From assembly GCA_902597545.1 (NCBI GenBank), contig CACJYD010000002.1, positions 62,001 through 126,000 on the forward strand: a DNA stretch of 64,000 nucleotides, in the 5' to 3' direction. Shown piece by piece: positions 1 to 8,007 of this stretch. The notes under the pieces are model-generated. The model had not been told where the DNA came from and searched no databases. It saw nothing but the letters and a program-made list of their open reading frames with translations. The position numbers and the translations under genes are program-made. Source of the stretch: an uncultured Bacteroidota bacterium. GTDB taxonomy: Bacteria > Bacteroidota > Bacteroidia > Flavobacteriales > Flavobacteriaceae. The stretch's first letter is position 1. The number at the start of each line of letters is the position of its first letter.

Positions 1-849
1 TTTATAGAAAAGATTAATCAAGTATCAAAAGAGGATGTTAAAAGAATAGCTAATAAATATCTTAAGCCTGAAAATTTAAGGATAATAGTAGTCGGAAAAG
101 GACTTGATGTAGCAGATAAACTTGAGAATATTGATTACAATGGTAGTCTTATACCTGTTAAGTATTTTAATAAAGTTGGAGAGCTAATTGAAAAACCAGT
201 ATTTGCAAAAGAAATAGATGCAAGTGTAACAGTTAAAAATATTTTTGATAAGCACATTGAGTCGATTGGAGGAGCTGAAAAATTAAATACAGTTAAATCG
301 ATAAGTATTACTGCTGCTGTAACAATTCCTGGAGCACCATTTAAGCCAAATGCCATAATTAAAGAAAAGTTTCCAAATAAATCATCAATGGAAATGTCTG
401 TCCCTGGTATGGGAACTTTGATGTCTCAAAAATTCAATGGAGAAGACGGATACATAGAGCAAATGGGTCAAAAAATCCCATACGAAGATGATCAAAAAAA
501 TTCTGAAAAAGAAAAATTAGGATTGTTTGAAGAAGCTTATTTGGATCCATCAAATATGGAAATTGTTAGCCTGTCACCTATTGATGGGAAAGATGTTTAC
601 AAAATCAAAGTTAAAGATGATTCATTTAGGTTTTATGATGCAGAAACAGGACTACTAGTCATGACAGAGGAGACTACGTCTGCAATGGGAAATGAAATAA
701 TTACAGTGACTAAATTTTCTGATTATAAAGAAGTTGATGGAATCAAATTTGCCTTTAAGACTGAAATAGTAACTGGACCACAAACAATTGTAATTGAAGC
801 AGATCAAGTAATTGTTAATGAGGAAATTGCTGATGACTTTTTTAACTAG
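1..849 (+). CDS. M16-family zinc protease, C-terminal part (5' truncated by window)
   Basis: An open frame runs from the first base to a TAG at 847-849, giving 282 residues without a start. The first 45 residues read like the end of an M16 (pitrilysin/insulinase) C-terminal domain, with the typical wording VSKEDVKRIANKYLKPENL followed by IVVVGKG-like strand residues. The rest is a beta-rich extension that Bacteroidetes M16 proteins often carry, resembling lipoprotein-localisation folds. The HxxEH active site would lie outside the window, so whether this is the catalytic or the inactive partner cannot be judged. The last 8 bases overlap the convergent transporter gene. The M16 assignment rests on a short piece and is moderately sure. 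Confidence 0.7.
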   Translation, partial: FIEKINQVSKEDVKRIANKYLKPENLRIIVVGKGLDVADKLENIDYNGSLIPVKYFNKVGELIEKPVFAKEIDASVTVKNIFDKHIESIGGAEKLNTVKSISITAAVTIPGAPFKPNAIIKEKFPNKSSMEMSVPGMGTLMSQKFNGEDGYIEQMGQKIPYEDDQKNSEKEKLGLFEEAYLDPSNMEIVSLSPIDGKDVYKIKVKDDSFRFYDAETGLLVMTEETTSAMGNEIITVTKFSDYKEVDGIKFAFKTEIVTGPQTIVIEADQVIVNEEIADDFFN

Positions 850-1732
850 TCTTTTTTTTATTCACCATATAAACCCCAATTAATATAATTGCTGCTGCAA
901 AATATTGCATTAAGGTTAGTATCTCTCCGTCTAATAATGCCCAAAAAATTGCAACGATAGGCATTGTATATGTAACTGCTGAAGCGAATAATGGTGAAGC
1001 TATTTTAACGAACTTGTTAAATAAAGTCTGAGCTATTGCACTACTGAAAACACCCAAAATAAAAATAAATAAAATTGAGGTTTTAACTTCTGAATCATTA
1101 AAGTTTAAAGATGTAAAATCCGAAAGAAAAAGTACAACTAATGCTGGTGGAGAAATGGATAAAAAAATACCTGCTGTTACAGCCTCAGGTGGTATTTCCG
1201 TAAGGTATTTTTTTATTAAGTTAACTGATGCAGCATATCCAACAGTGGTCATAAAGACAAAAAATGAATAAAAAATGTTTGTATCTGAGTTAGTTTCTTT
1301 TGCCTCATAAAGCAATAATATTGATCCTACCAGTCCAACAAATAATCCTAACAATTGCTTGGTTGTAAATGTTAGACTGAAAAAAATAATTCCAATAATC
1401 AACGTATTTATTGGTGTTACTGTTGTAATTATTGATGCTAATCCACTTTCAATTTCTGTTTGACCATAACTAATTAAGTATACAGGGAAAAAAGTTCCAA
1501 AATAAGCTGTAATAATTATCCATTTCCAACTTTTCTTAGGTATTTTTTTTAAAGAATTAAATGAGTAAATACCAATTGCGGTTGCTGCAAAAATCATCCT
1601 TAAACTTGCCAACTGAAATGCAGTCAGACCAACTAAACCCTTTTTTATAAGAATAAAAGAGCTACCCCAAATTATCGATAAAACAGCTAAATACAACCAT
1701 CTCTTATTGTTTTCACTTATTTGACCAATCAA
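842..1732 (-). CDS. EamA/DMT-family membrane transporter
   Basis: The 296-residue protein has about ten hydrophobic helices in two similar halves, the layout of EamA (drug/metabolite transporter) permeases. The N-terminal stretch SIIWGSSFILIKKG is typical of the first EamA helix, and the C-terminal half repeats the pattern. The substrate cannot be read from sequence; the family exports or imports amino acids, nucleobases or other small metabolites across the inner membrane. The likely start is TTG at 1732, because no ATG lies near the N terminus. It overlaps the end of gldD by 20 bases and is the last gene of the mutY-ssb-gldD run, so it is probably cotranscribed. Confidence 0.85.
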   Translation of the reverse strand: MIGQISENNKRWLYLAVLSIIWGSSFILIKKGLVGLTAFQLASLRMIFAATAIGIYSFNSLKKIPKKSWKWIIITAYFGTFFPVYLISYGQTEIESGLASIITTVTPINTLIIGIIFFSLTFTTKQLLGLFVGLVGSILLLYEAKETNSDTNIFYSFFVFMTTVGYAASVNLIKKYLTEIPPEAVTAGIFLSISPPALVVLFLSDFTSLNFNDSEVKTSILFIFILGVFSSAIAQTLFNKFVKIASPLFASAVTYTMPIVAIFWALLDGEILTLMQYFAAAIILIGVYMVNKKKTS

Positions 1733-2261
1733 AACTTTCTATGATTTTTTTTATATCGTTGCGAATATAATGTATGTAAGGCAATAATGAATCATAATTT
1801 GGTTTTGAATCAAATAATAAACTAGCAGATAAAAAATTCTGCATAGAATCAGTTATAAAAAATTGAATATTTGATGGTGCATCACCCACAAAAAAATAAA
1901 CTCTAGAAAACACATCCTTGTATTGATTTGAATACTCACTTGTTAAAATTTGATCAGCAAATTCAGAATTATTAAAAACTTTTTCATCAAATTTTTTAGA
2001 TATCAAATCAAAATTGTTATCAGCAATTATACTACTGACATAAATTTTTGCATTTAATTCATCATACTCAATTTCATAATTACAATCAGGTTTGGCAATA
2101 ATTTTTGAAGCGTTATTTAATTTAAAACTATGATTGCAATATTCTAAAATTTTATAATTAGGAAAAGTGAAGTCTGGTGCAAAAAACCCTTTTTGCTTTG
2201 GAAGAATATTACTATCGCAAGATGATATAATTAATAATAAAAATAGTAGTCTAAGAGCCAA
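1713..2261 (-). CDS. gldD: Gliding motility lipoprotein GldD
   Basis: This 182-residue lipoprotein has a signal peptide with lipobox-like IISSC (Cys15). It matches the recalled GldD pattern: a KGFFAPDFP-like N-terminal region, a CNHSF segment, a central region with paired aspartates, and a C-terminal IHYIRNDIKKIIESFDW-type helix. GldD is needed for gliding and for the type IX secretion-linked machinery in Flavobacterium johnsoniae, where it sits beside gldE, ssb and mutY. Here it follows ssb by only 11 bases and gldE is missing from between them. The start is TTG at 2261; the frame stays open upstream into ssb, so the exact start is uncertain. Confidence 0.85.
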   Translation of the reverse strand: MALRLLFLLLIISSCDSNILPKQKGFFAPDFTFPNYKILEYCNHSFKLNNASKIIAKPDCNYEIEYDELNAKIYVSSIIADNNFDLISKKFDEKVFNNSEFADQILTSEYSNQYKDVFSRVYFFVGDAPSNIQFFITDSMQNFLSASLLFDSKPNYDSLLPYIHYIRNDIKKIIESFDWSNK

Positions 2262-2272
2262 TAAATTATCAA

Positions 2273-2710
2273 TTAAAACGGCAAATCATCAACCTGGTTT
2301 TGAGTGCCTTCGCTATTTGTCTGAGACTGAGAATTTTCAGGACTGACAGAACTCACTGGATTATCTCCATCAGATTTATTATTTAAAAAATTAAATTCAT
2401 TTACATGAACCTCTGTTGAATATCTTTGAATTCCATCCTCTCCCTGCCACTTTCTGGTTTTCAATTTTCCCTCAACATATACTTTATCACCTTTTTTTAA
2501 ATATTTGTTACAAATTTCAGCAGCCTTATTTCTAACAACAATATTGTGCCATTCAGTATTCATAACTTTTTCGCCAGTCTGCTTATTAGTATAATTTTCG
2601 TTAGTAGCAATTGGAAATCTTCCAATGCATCCACCATCTTCAAAATGATGCATTTTAATATCATCCCCTAAATTTCCAATCAGCATAACTTTATTTAATG
2701 ATCCACTCAT
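2273..2710 (-). CDS. ssb: Single-stranded DNA-binding protein
   Basis: The 145-residue protein has an N-terminal OB fold (residues 1-110), opening MSGSLNKVMLIGNLG and including WHNIVV and GDKVYVEGKLKTRKW, all SSB hallmarks. A low-complexity Ser/Gln/Asn linker follows, then the acidic tail DDLPF that docks partner proteins such as RecQ, PriA and Pol III chi in other bacteria. It acts as a homotetramer coating ssDNA in replication and repair. It lies between mutY (26 bases upstream) and gldD, the order known from gliding Flavobacteria. ATG start at 2710; no anomalies. Confidence 0.97.
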   Translation of the reverse strand: MSGSLNKVMLIGNLGDDIKMHHFEDGGCIGRFPIATNENYTNKQTGEKVMNTEWHNIVVRNKAAEICNKYLKKGDKVYVEGKLKTRKWQGEDGIQRYSTEVHVNEFNFLNNKSDGDNPVSSVSPENSQSQTNSEGTQNQVDDLPF

Positions 2711-2736
2711 AAGGATAAATATAATTAAAAAAAAAG

Positions 2737-3756
2737 TCAGATAAGCTCAGAAATAAATTTATTTATAGGCTTTGGGAATGGGTAACTCTCCAAGGTATTA
2801 ATATCGACTAAATCATCAAGTTTATAATCTACTTTATAGACAAAAAAATTAATATGCAATAGTTGATGAGATAACCTATGATTGATTTTTTTGACAGATA
2901 ATAAATCCTTAAGATTTAAGTCAAGCTCTTTTGAGATTTGTTTGGCTGATGTTTCAATTTTAGTCTCAATTAATGGGAATTCATAAAGATTTTTCCAGAT
3001 GCCACTAGAATCTCTTTTTTTTATTTGAGTTTTATTATCATTAGTAACTACAACAACATAATTTAAAAATCGGTCCTTTACTTTAATTTTTTTCTTTTTA
3101 ACTGGATAATTTTCTACACTATTTGAATTATAGGCTTTGCAATCGGAAGAAAAAAGACAATTATTACAATCAAATTTTTTTGGTTTACAAATTGTAGATC
3201 CATAATCCATTAATGCTTGATTAAAGTCTCCCGGTTTTACATCTTGAATTAATTTAAATCCTAATTTTTTAAAATATTTTTTTGTTTTAATTGATTCAAT
3301 TGGTAAATCAATTTTATGTATTCTGGAAAGAAATCTTAAAACATTTCCATCAACAACTACTTGTAATTCATCATTACAAATAGAACTTATTGCCGAAGCT
3401 GTATAGTCTCCTATGCCAGGGAGCTGAATTAGTTCTTCATAACTTAATGGAAATACTCCATTAAAATTATTCAATACAATTTTTGCTGTCTTTAACATAT
3501 TTATGGCTCTCGAATAATAACCTAATCCTTCCCAAATCTTCATTAAATCCATCTCTTTACTATTTGCAAGTTTCTTAACATCAGGGTACTTTTTTATAAA
3601 CTTGTAGTAATATTTAATTCCAAATTCAATTCTTGTTTGTTGTAATATAATTTCAGAGACCCAAATTTTATAAGGATCTTTGGTTTTTCTCCACGGTAAA
3701 TCTCTTTTATTATGATTATACCAATTAATAAGTTTGTTTGAAAATGATACTGACAT
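2737..3756 (-). CDS. mutY: A/G-specific adenine glycosylase MutY
   Basis: MutY removes adenine mispaired with 8-oxoguanine in base excision repair. Residue numbers here count from a GTG at 3759; I prefer the ATG one codon later, which gives 339 residues. The HhH-GPD core shows SEIILQQT (catalytic-type Glu36), the hairpin LPGIGDYTASAI and VVVDGNV (catalytic Asp137). The 4Fe-4S loop is complete: Cys191, Cys198, Cys201 and Cys207 with C-x6-C-x2-C-x5-C spacing. The C-terminal 110 residues form the NUDIX-like domain that recognises 8-oxoG. The gene is divergent from HU and heads the ssb-gldD run. Confidence 0.96.
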   Translation of the reverse strand: MSVSFSNKLINWYNHNKRDLPWRKTKDPYKIWVSEIILQQTRIEFGIKYYYKFIKKYPDVKKLANSKEMDLMKIWEGLGYYSRAINMLKTAKIVLNNFNGVFPLSYEELIQLPGIGDYTASAISSICNDELQVVVDGNVLRFLSRIHKIDLPIESIKTKKYFKKLGFKLIQDVKPGDFNQALMDYGSTICKPKKFDCNNCLFSSDCKAYNSNSVENYPVKKKKIKVKDRFLNYVVVVTNDNKTQIKKRDSSGIWKNLYEFPLIETKIETSAKQISKELDLNLKDLLSVKKINHRLSHQLLHINFFVYKVDYKLDDLVDINTLESYPFPKPINKFISELI

Positions 3757-3795
3757 CACAAGTTTACATAATTAAAAATAATGAATATTACAATA

Positions 3796-3825
3796 GTTTT
3801 TTTATCATATAAATTTATATATTCG
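3796..3825 (+). promoter_or_regulatory. Possible promoter of the HU gene
   Basis: TATATTCG at 3818-3825 differs by one base from the Bacteroidetes -7 consensus TAnnTTTG and lies 24 bases before the chosen HU start. The matching -33 position (3796-3798) reads GTT rather than TTG. The assignment is weak and rests mainly on the -7 box. Confidence 0.35.
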
Positions 3826-3849
3826 CAACCTAATATTAAACTATTAAAA

Positions 3850-4131
3850 ATGACGAAAGCAGAAATAGTAAATAAAATTTCTTCAAATCTCGGTTTAGAA
3901 AAAAATGAAGTTTTAGCAACATTAGAAAATTTCATGGATGAAGTAAAAAATTCTTTGAGTGAAGGTGAAAATGTGTATTTAAGAGGATTTGGAAGTTTTA
4001 TTGTTAAAAAAAGAGCTGAGAAAACTGGAAGAAATATTCTTAAAAATACAACTATTAAGATACCTGCTCATTCCATTCCAGCATTTAAACCTGCAAAAGT
4101 CTTTGTTGAGGATGTAAAGAACAACAACTAA
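3850..4131 (+). CDS. HU/IHF-family nucleoid protein
   Basis: The 93-residue protein starts MTKAEIVNKISSNLG and carries the HU/IHF signature around GFGSFIVKKRAEKTGRN followed by the proline-bearing arm region. It binds and bends DNA as a dimer. I chose ATG 3850 because all family members start there; an in-frame ATG at 3781 would add 23 residues with no family match and would remove the promoter region. It is divergent from mutY and followed on the same strand by a small basic gene and rng, a common Bacteroidetes arrangement. HU versus IHF-beta naming cannot be settled by eye. Confidence 0.93.
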   Translation: MTKAEIVNKISSNLGLEKNEVLATLENFMDEVKNSLSEGENVYLRGFGSFIVKKRAEKTGRNILKNTTIKIPAHSIPAFKPAKVFVEDVKNNN

Positions 4132-4141
4132 AAAAAAATAT

Positions 4142-4231
4142 ATGCCAAGCGGTAAAAAAAGAAAAAGACATAAAGTTTCTACTCACAAGAGAAAAAAAAG
4201 GAGTAGAGCTAATAGACATAAAAAAAAGTAA
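4142..4231 (+). CDS. 29-residue basic protein, AURKAIP1/COX24 (mS38-like) type
   Basis: ATG 4142 to TAA 4229-4231 encodes 29 residues, most of them Lys, Arg or His, beginning MPSGKKRKRHKVSTHKRK and ending NRHKKK. I recall near-identical tiny proteins across Bacteroidetes annotated as AURKAIP1/COX24-domain proteins, a domain shared with the mitochondrial small-subunit ribosomal protein mS38. A ribosomal role is therefore likely but is inference. The gene starts 10 bases after the HU stop and lies before rng, the position I recall for it in the phylum. It is easily lost by gene callers because of its length. RNA binding is consistent with its charge. Confidence 0.8.
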   Translation: MPSGKKRKRHKVSTHKRKKRSRANRHKKK

Positions 4232-4320
4232 TTTAAATTATTTTTTAATTACGTTCATTGAAATAGAAGATTTAAAATCTTCAAACGAAACAAATCAAGT
4301 TTAATTAAAACAAATTAATT

Positions 4321-5871
4321 GTGAATAAAGAAATTGTTATTCGATCAATTAATTCAGCTGTTGATTTTGCTGTCTTACATGACGGTAAGCTTATTGAATT
4401 ACATAAGGAAAAAGATAATAATAAATTTAATGTAGGTGATATTTTTATTGCTAAAGTTAAAAAGACAATTACTGGTCTTAATGCAGCATTTGTTAATGTT
4501 GGTTATGAAAAAGATGCTTTCTTGCATTATCATGATTTAGGACCAAAAGTTAAAACACTTATGAAGTTTACAAAACTTGTAAGTGAAGGTAAAATCACAA
4601 ATTATTCTCTTGAAAAACTAAACTTTGAAAAAGAAATAGATAAACATGGTAAAATTGATGATGTCTTATCTCCAAATAATACCATTCTTACCCAGATTAT
4701 TAAAGAGCCTATTTCAACAAAGGGACCTAGAATTAGCTCAGAACTTTCTTTCGCAGGAAGATTTTTAGTTTTAATCCCTTTCTCTAATCGTATCTCAGTG
4801 TCTCAAAAAATTAAAAGTAAAAAGGAGCGTGATAGATTAAAAAAACTCATAGAGGAATTTAGGCCAAAAGGTTTTGGAGTAATCATAAGAACAGTAGCAC
4901 AAGGGAAAAAAATTGCTGAATTAGAAAAAGACTTACAAGGTATGTATAACCAATGGTTGACGCTTTGTAGTAAAATTAATGGAGCAAAACCACCTTCAAG
5001 AATATTAAGTGAATTGAATAGATCATCTTCAATTTTAAGAGATTTATTTGATGACCAATTTAAAGGTGTTTATTGCAATGATAAAAATCTTTGTTACGAA
5101 CTCAAAGATTATATTCAACAAATAGCTCCAAAGAAGAAGTCTGTAGTTAAATATTATAAATCTGATAAACCAATCTTTGAACATTTCAAAATTGAAAGAC
5201 AGATAAAATCTGCTTTTGGAAGAACTGTTTCAATGAGTAAAGGTGCATATCTGATTATTGAACATACAGAAGCTCTTCATGTTGTAGACGTAAATAGTGG
5301 AAATCGATCAAACAAAAGTGAAAATCAAGAAGAAACTGCTCTTGAGGTTAATTTAATAGCTGCTACAGAAATAGCTAGGCAGTTAAGACTTCGAGACATG
5401 GGTGGAATCGTAGTAATTGATTTCATTGATATGCTAAAACATGAAAACAGAAGAAAACTTTTTAACCATTTCAAAACTGAAATGGAGTCTGATAGAGCTA
5501 AACATAAGATTCTTCCACCTAGTAAAATAGGTTTAATTCAAATGACAAGACAAAGGGTTAGGCCAGAAATGAATATAGTTACCCGTGAGGACAATCCAAA
5601 TGGTAATGGAAAAGTCGAGGCTCCTATTGTCATTATTGATAAAATAAATAATTCCTTAGAAAAAATAATAAATAATTCATATGTTACTAAACGTAATTTA
5701 AAGCTTCATGTACATCCTTTTATTGCAGCTTATTTAACTAAAGGATTATTTTCTAAACGTGTGAAATGGTTAATTAAATATAAAAAATGGATTAAGGTAA
5801 TTCCAAGAGATGCATATACATATTTACACTATAGATTTTTTAATATTAAAGGAAAAATTAATAATTATTAA
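4321..5871 (+). CDS. rng: Ribonuclease G/E family endoribonuclease
   Basis: The 516-residue protein starts at GTG 4321. It has an S1-type RNA-binding domain (about residues 35-130, GLNAAFVNVGYEKDAFLH) and the RNase E/G catalytic core with DVNSG (Asp323) and DFIDM (Asp367, Asp370), the Mg-binding aspartates of the family. It trims rRNA and starts mRNA decay. The CPxCxG zinc-link of the E. coli enzymes is absent; its place is taken by a RQRVRPEMNI segment, which I believe is normal for Bacteroidetes. No C-terminal degradosome scaffold is present. A strong hairpin terminator follows at once. Confidence 0.95.
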   Translation: MNKEIVIRSINSAVDFAVLHDGKLIELHKEKDNNKFNVGDIFIAKVKKTITGLNAAFVNVGYEKDAFLHYHDLGPKVKTLMKFTKLVSEGKITNYSLEKLNFEKEIDKHGKIDDVLSPNNTILTQIIKEPISTKGPRISSELSFAGRFLVLIPFSNRISVSQKIKSKKERDRLKKLIEEFRPKGFGVIIRTVAQGKKIAELEKDLQGMYNQWLTLCSKINGAKPPSRILSELNRSSSILRDLFDDQFKGVYCNDKNLCYELKDYIQQIAPKKKSVVKYYKSDKPIFEHFKIERQIKSAFGRTVSMSKGAYLIIEHTEALHVVDVNSGNRSNKSENQEETALEVNLIAATEIARQLRLRDMGGIVVIDFIDMLKHENRRKLFNHFKTEMESDRAKHKILPPSKIGLIQMTRQRVRPEMNIVTREDNPNGNGKVEAPIVIIDKINNSLEKIINNSYVTKRNLKLHVHPFIAAYLTKGLFSKRVKWLIKYKKWIKVIPRDAYTYLHYRFFNIKGKINNY

Positions 5872-5900
5872 AAAAGCGGCTTTATGCCGCTTTTTTTTTT
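5871..5900 (+). terminator. Rho-independent terminator after rng
   Basis: AAAAAGCGGC (5871-5880) pairs perfectly with GCCGCTTTTT (5886-5895) around a 5-base loop and is followed by a continuous T run to 5900. It directly abuts the rng stop codon and separates rng from recX. One of only two clear intrinsic terminators in the window. Confidence 0.93.
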
Positions 5901-5911
5901 AACTTATTTTA

Positions 5912-6379
5912 ATGAACAAAAAGTATTTTTCAATTGATGAAATACAAAAAAAACTTGAGTATTATTGCTCTTATCAGGAAAGATGTCACTCAGAGGTTTT
6001 TAATAAAATTATGACGTTAACAACCAATATTGGAGATGCTAATAATATAATTACTAAACTAATTGATGATGGGTATTTAAATGAAACTAGATTTTGTAAA
6101 GAATACAGTATTGGCAAGTTTAAACATAAAAACTGGGGAAAAAATAGAATAATCTCTGAGCTAAAAAAAAGAAAAATTTCCAATAGAAACATAGAGATGG
6201 GTTTGGATGAAATAGATGAAGATATTTACATTGAAAGGTTTAATGAATTGTTCGATAAACAATTAGAAAGGCATTCTAGTAAAAATGATATGTATACTAA
6301 AAAGAAAATTTTTGATTATTTTAATTACAGAGGATGGGAAAAAGATTTAATTTTTAAAAAAATAAATAAGTTATCTTGA
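5912..6379 (+). CDS. recX: Regulatory protein RecX
   Basis: This 155-residue, helix-rich protein has the three-repeat RecX layout. The central part, FCKEYSIGKFKHKNWGKNR followed by IISELKKRKI, is the characteristic second helical repeat. RecX binds RecA filaments and limits recombination. recA is not in the window. The gene starts 11 bases past the rng terminator, and its stop overlaps the probable TTG start of the next gene, suggesting coupled translation. Confidence 0.9.
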   Translation: MNKKYFSIDEIQKKLEYYCSYQERCHSEVFNKIMTLTTNIGDANNIITKLIDDGYLNETRFCKEYSIGKFKHKNWGKNRIISELKKRKISNRNIEMGLDEIDEDIYIERFNELFDKQLERHSSKNDMYTKKKIFDYFNYRGWEKDLIFKKINKLS

Positions 6380-8007
6380 AAAAATATAAAAGCTATATAC
6401 TAATTATATTATCTATTTTAAATTTCAGTTGTAATAATGAAGTTGATTTAATCATTGTTAATTCTGAAATATATACTGCAAATGAAAACAATCAAATTGC
6501 AAAGTCGATTGCTGTAAAAGATGGAAAAATTATCGAGGTAAGCAGTGAGAACTTAGTTTCCAAGTACGAAGCAAATGAAATATTAGATACCAATGGGAAA
6601 ACGATTCTTCCTGGTTTTATTGATTCTCACTGTCATTTCTATAATCTAGGTCTTGATCAACAAGTTGTTGACCTAAGAGGTACAACTTCCTTTGAAGAAA
6701 TTATTGAGAGATTAATTGCTAGTGATTTAAATAATCAAACTGATGTAATCTTAGGTAGAGGGTGGGATCAAAATGATTGGGACAAAAAACAATTTCCAGT
6801 AAATACTGAACTAAATAAAGTTTTTAAAAATAAATTAGTTGTACTAGAACGCATAGATGGTCACGCATATATTGTAAATGATAATGCTTTGGAATTGGCT
6901 GGAATTGATCAAAATACACTAGTCAGGGGAGGTCTTGTTTTGCTTAAAGATAATAGACCAACTGGAGTACTAATTGATGCGCCAATGTCCATGGTTGATA
7001 AAGTTTTACCAGAAAAATCAATAAGAGAAAAAGTAAATGCATTAAAACAGGCCCAAGAGATTTCCTTTAGTTATGGTTTAACAACAGTTAGTGATGCAGG
7101 GCTTAGTACTGAAATAATTAATGTTATTGATAGTCTTCATAAATCAGAAGAATTAAAAATTAAAATTTACGCAATGGTTAGCGTATCAAAAAAGAATATT
7201 CAAAGACTAAAGGAAACCGGAATTATAAAAACTCCAAAATTAAATGTTAGATCTTTTAAAGTATACGGGGACGGAGCCCTAGGTTCAAGAGGTGCTGCAT
7301 TAAAAAAACCATACTGTGATGATCCTCACAATTATGGTTTTTTGAGAACCGATATCAAAGATTTAAAATATTATGCAAATGAAATTGCTGGTATGGGATT
7401 TCAAATGAATACACATGCAATTGGAGACTCAACAGTATCAGTATTACTCAAAGAATATCAAAAAGTATTGAACGATATTGAAGATCCCAGATGGAGAATT
7501 GAACATTCTCAAGTCGTTGATCTAAATGAATTTGAACTATATAATGATAAAATTTTGCCATCTGTTCAACCAACTCATGCTACAAGTGACATGTATTGGG
7601 CATATGATAGATTAGGCAAAAGGATTGATGGTGCATACGCTTTTAAAGACTTATTATCTCAGTCGAAAAGAATTGCTTTGGGAACTGATTTTCCAGTTGA
7701 AAAAGTCAATCCATTTCATACATTCTACAGTTCGATTGAGCGTAAAGATTTAAATGGTTATCCAGAAAACGGATTTCAAATAGAAAATGCGCTTACCAGA
7801 GAAGAAACATTAAAGGGTATGACAATTTGGGGTGCTTATTTTAATTTTGAAGAAGATGAAAAGGGTACAATTGAAAAAGGAAAATCAGCAGATTTTATAA
7901 TTATTGATCAAAATATTATGAAAATTGAAGCGGATAAAATTCCAAATACAAAAGTTTTAAAAACATTTGTTGATGGAGAATTGGTTTTTCAAAAAGATGC
8001 CCTATAG
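6376..8007 (+). CDS. Amidohydrolase (YtcJ/Amidohydro_3 type) lipoprotein
   Basis: The 543-residue protein has a lipoprotein signal (ILNFSC, about Cys19) and a complete amidohydrolase TIM barrel: IDSHCHF (metal-binding His pair), VYGDGALGSRGA, THAIGD, RIEHSQVVD and GTDFPVE. This order is typical of the YtcJ-like metal-dependent hydrolases annotated as amidohydrolase 3. The substrate is unknown. The probable start is TTG 6376, overlapping the recX stop, because the signal peptide begins there. Its last 19 bases overlap the convergent TonB-dependent receptor gene. As a lipoprotein it should act outside the cytoplasm. Confidence 0.88.
   Translation: MKKYKSYILIILSILNFSCNNEVDLIIVNSEIYTANENNQIAKSIAVKDGKIIEVSSENLVSKYEANEILDTNGKTILPGFIDSHCHFYNLGLDQQVVDLRGTTSFEEIIERLIASDLNNQTDVILGRGWDQNDWDKKQFPVNTELNKVFKNKLVVLERIDGHAYIVNDNALELAGIDQNTLVRGGLVLLKDNRPTGVLIDAPMSMVDKVLPEKSIREKVNALKQAQEISFSYGLTTVSDAGLSTEIINVIDSLHKSEELKIKIYAMVSVSKKNIQRLKETGIIKTPKLNVRSFKVYGDGALGSRGAALKKPYCDDPHNYGFLRTDIKDLKYYANEIAGMGFQMNTHAIGDSTVSVLLKEYQKVLNDIEDPRWRIEHSQVVDLNEFELYNDKILPSVQPTHATSDMYWAYDRLGKRIDGAYAFKDLLSQSKRIALGTDFPVEKVNPFHTFYSSIERKDLNGYPENGFQIENALTREETLKGMTIWGAYFNFEEDEKGTIEKGKSADFIIIDQNIMKIEADKIPNTKVLKTFVDGELVFQKDAL

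Noticed and set aside
3781-3849. In-frame ATG extending HU by 23 residues
   Set aside because: The added residues match no HU protein and would swallow the promoter region; MTKAEIV at 3850 is the standard start.
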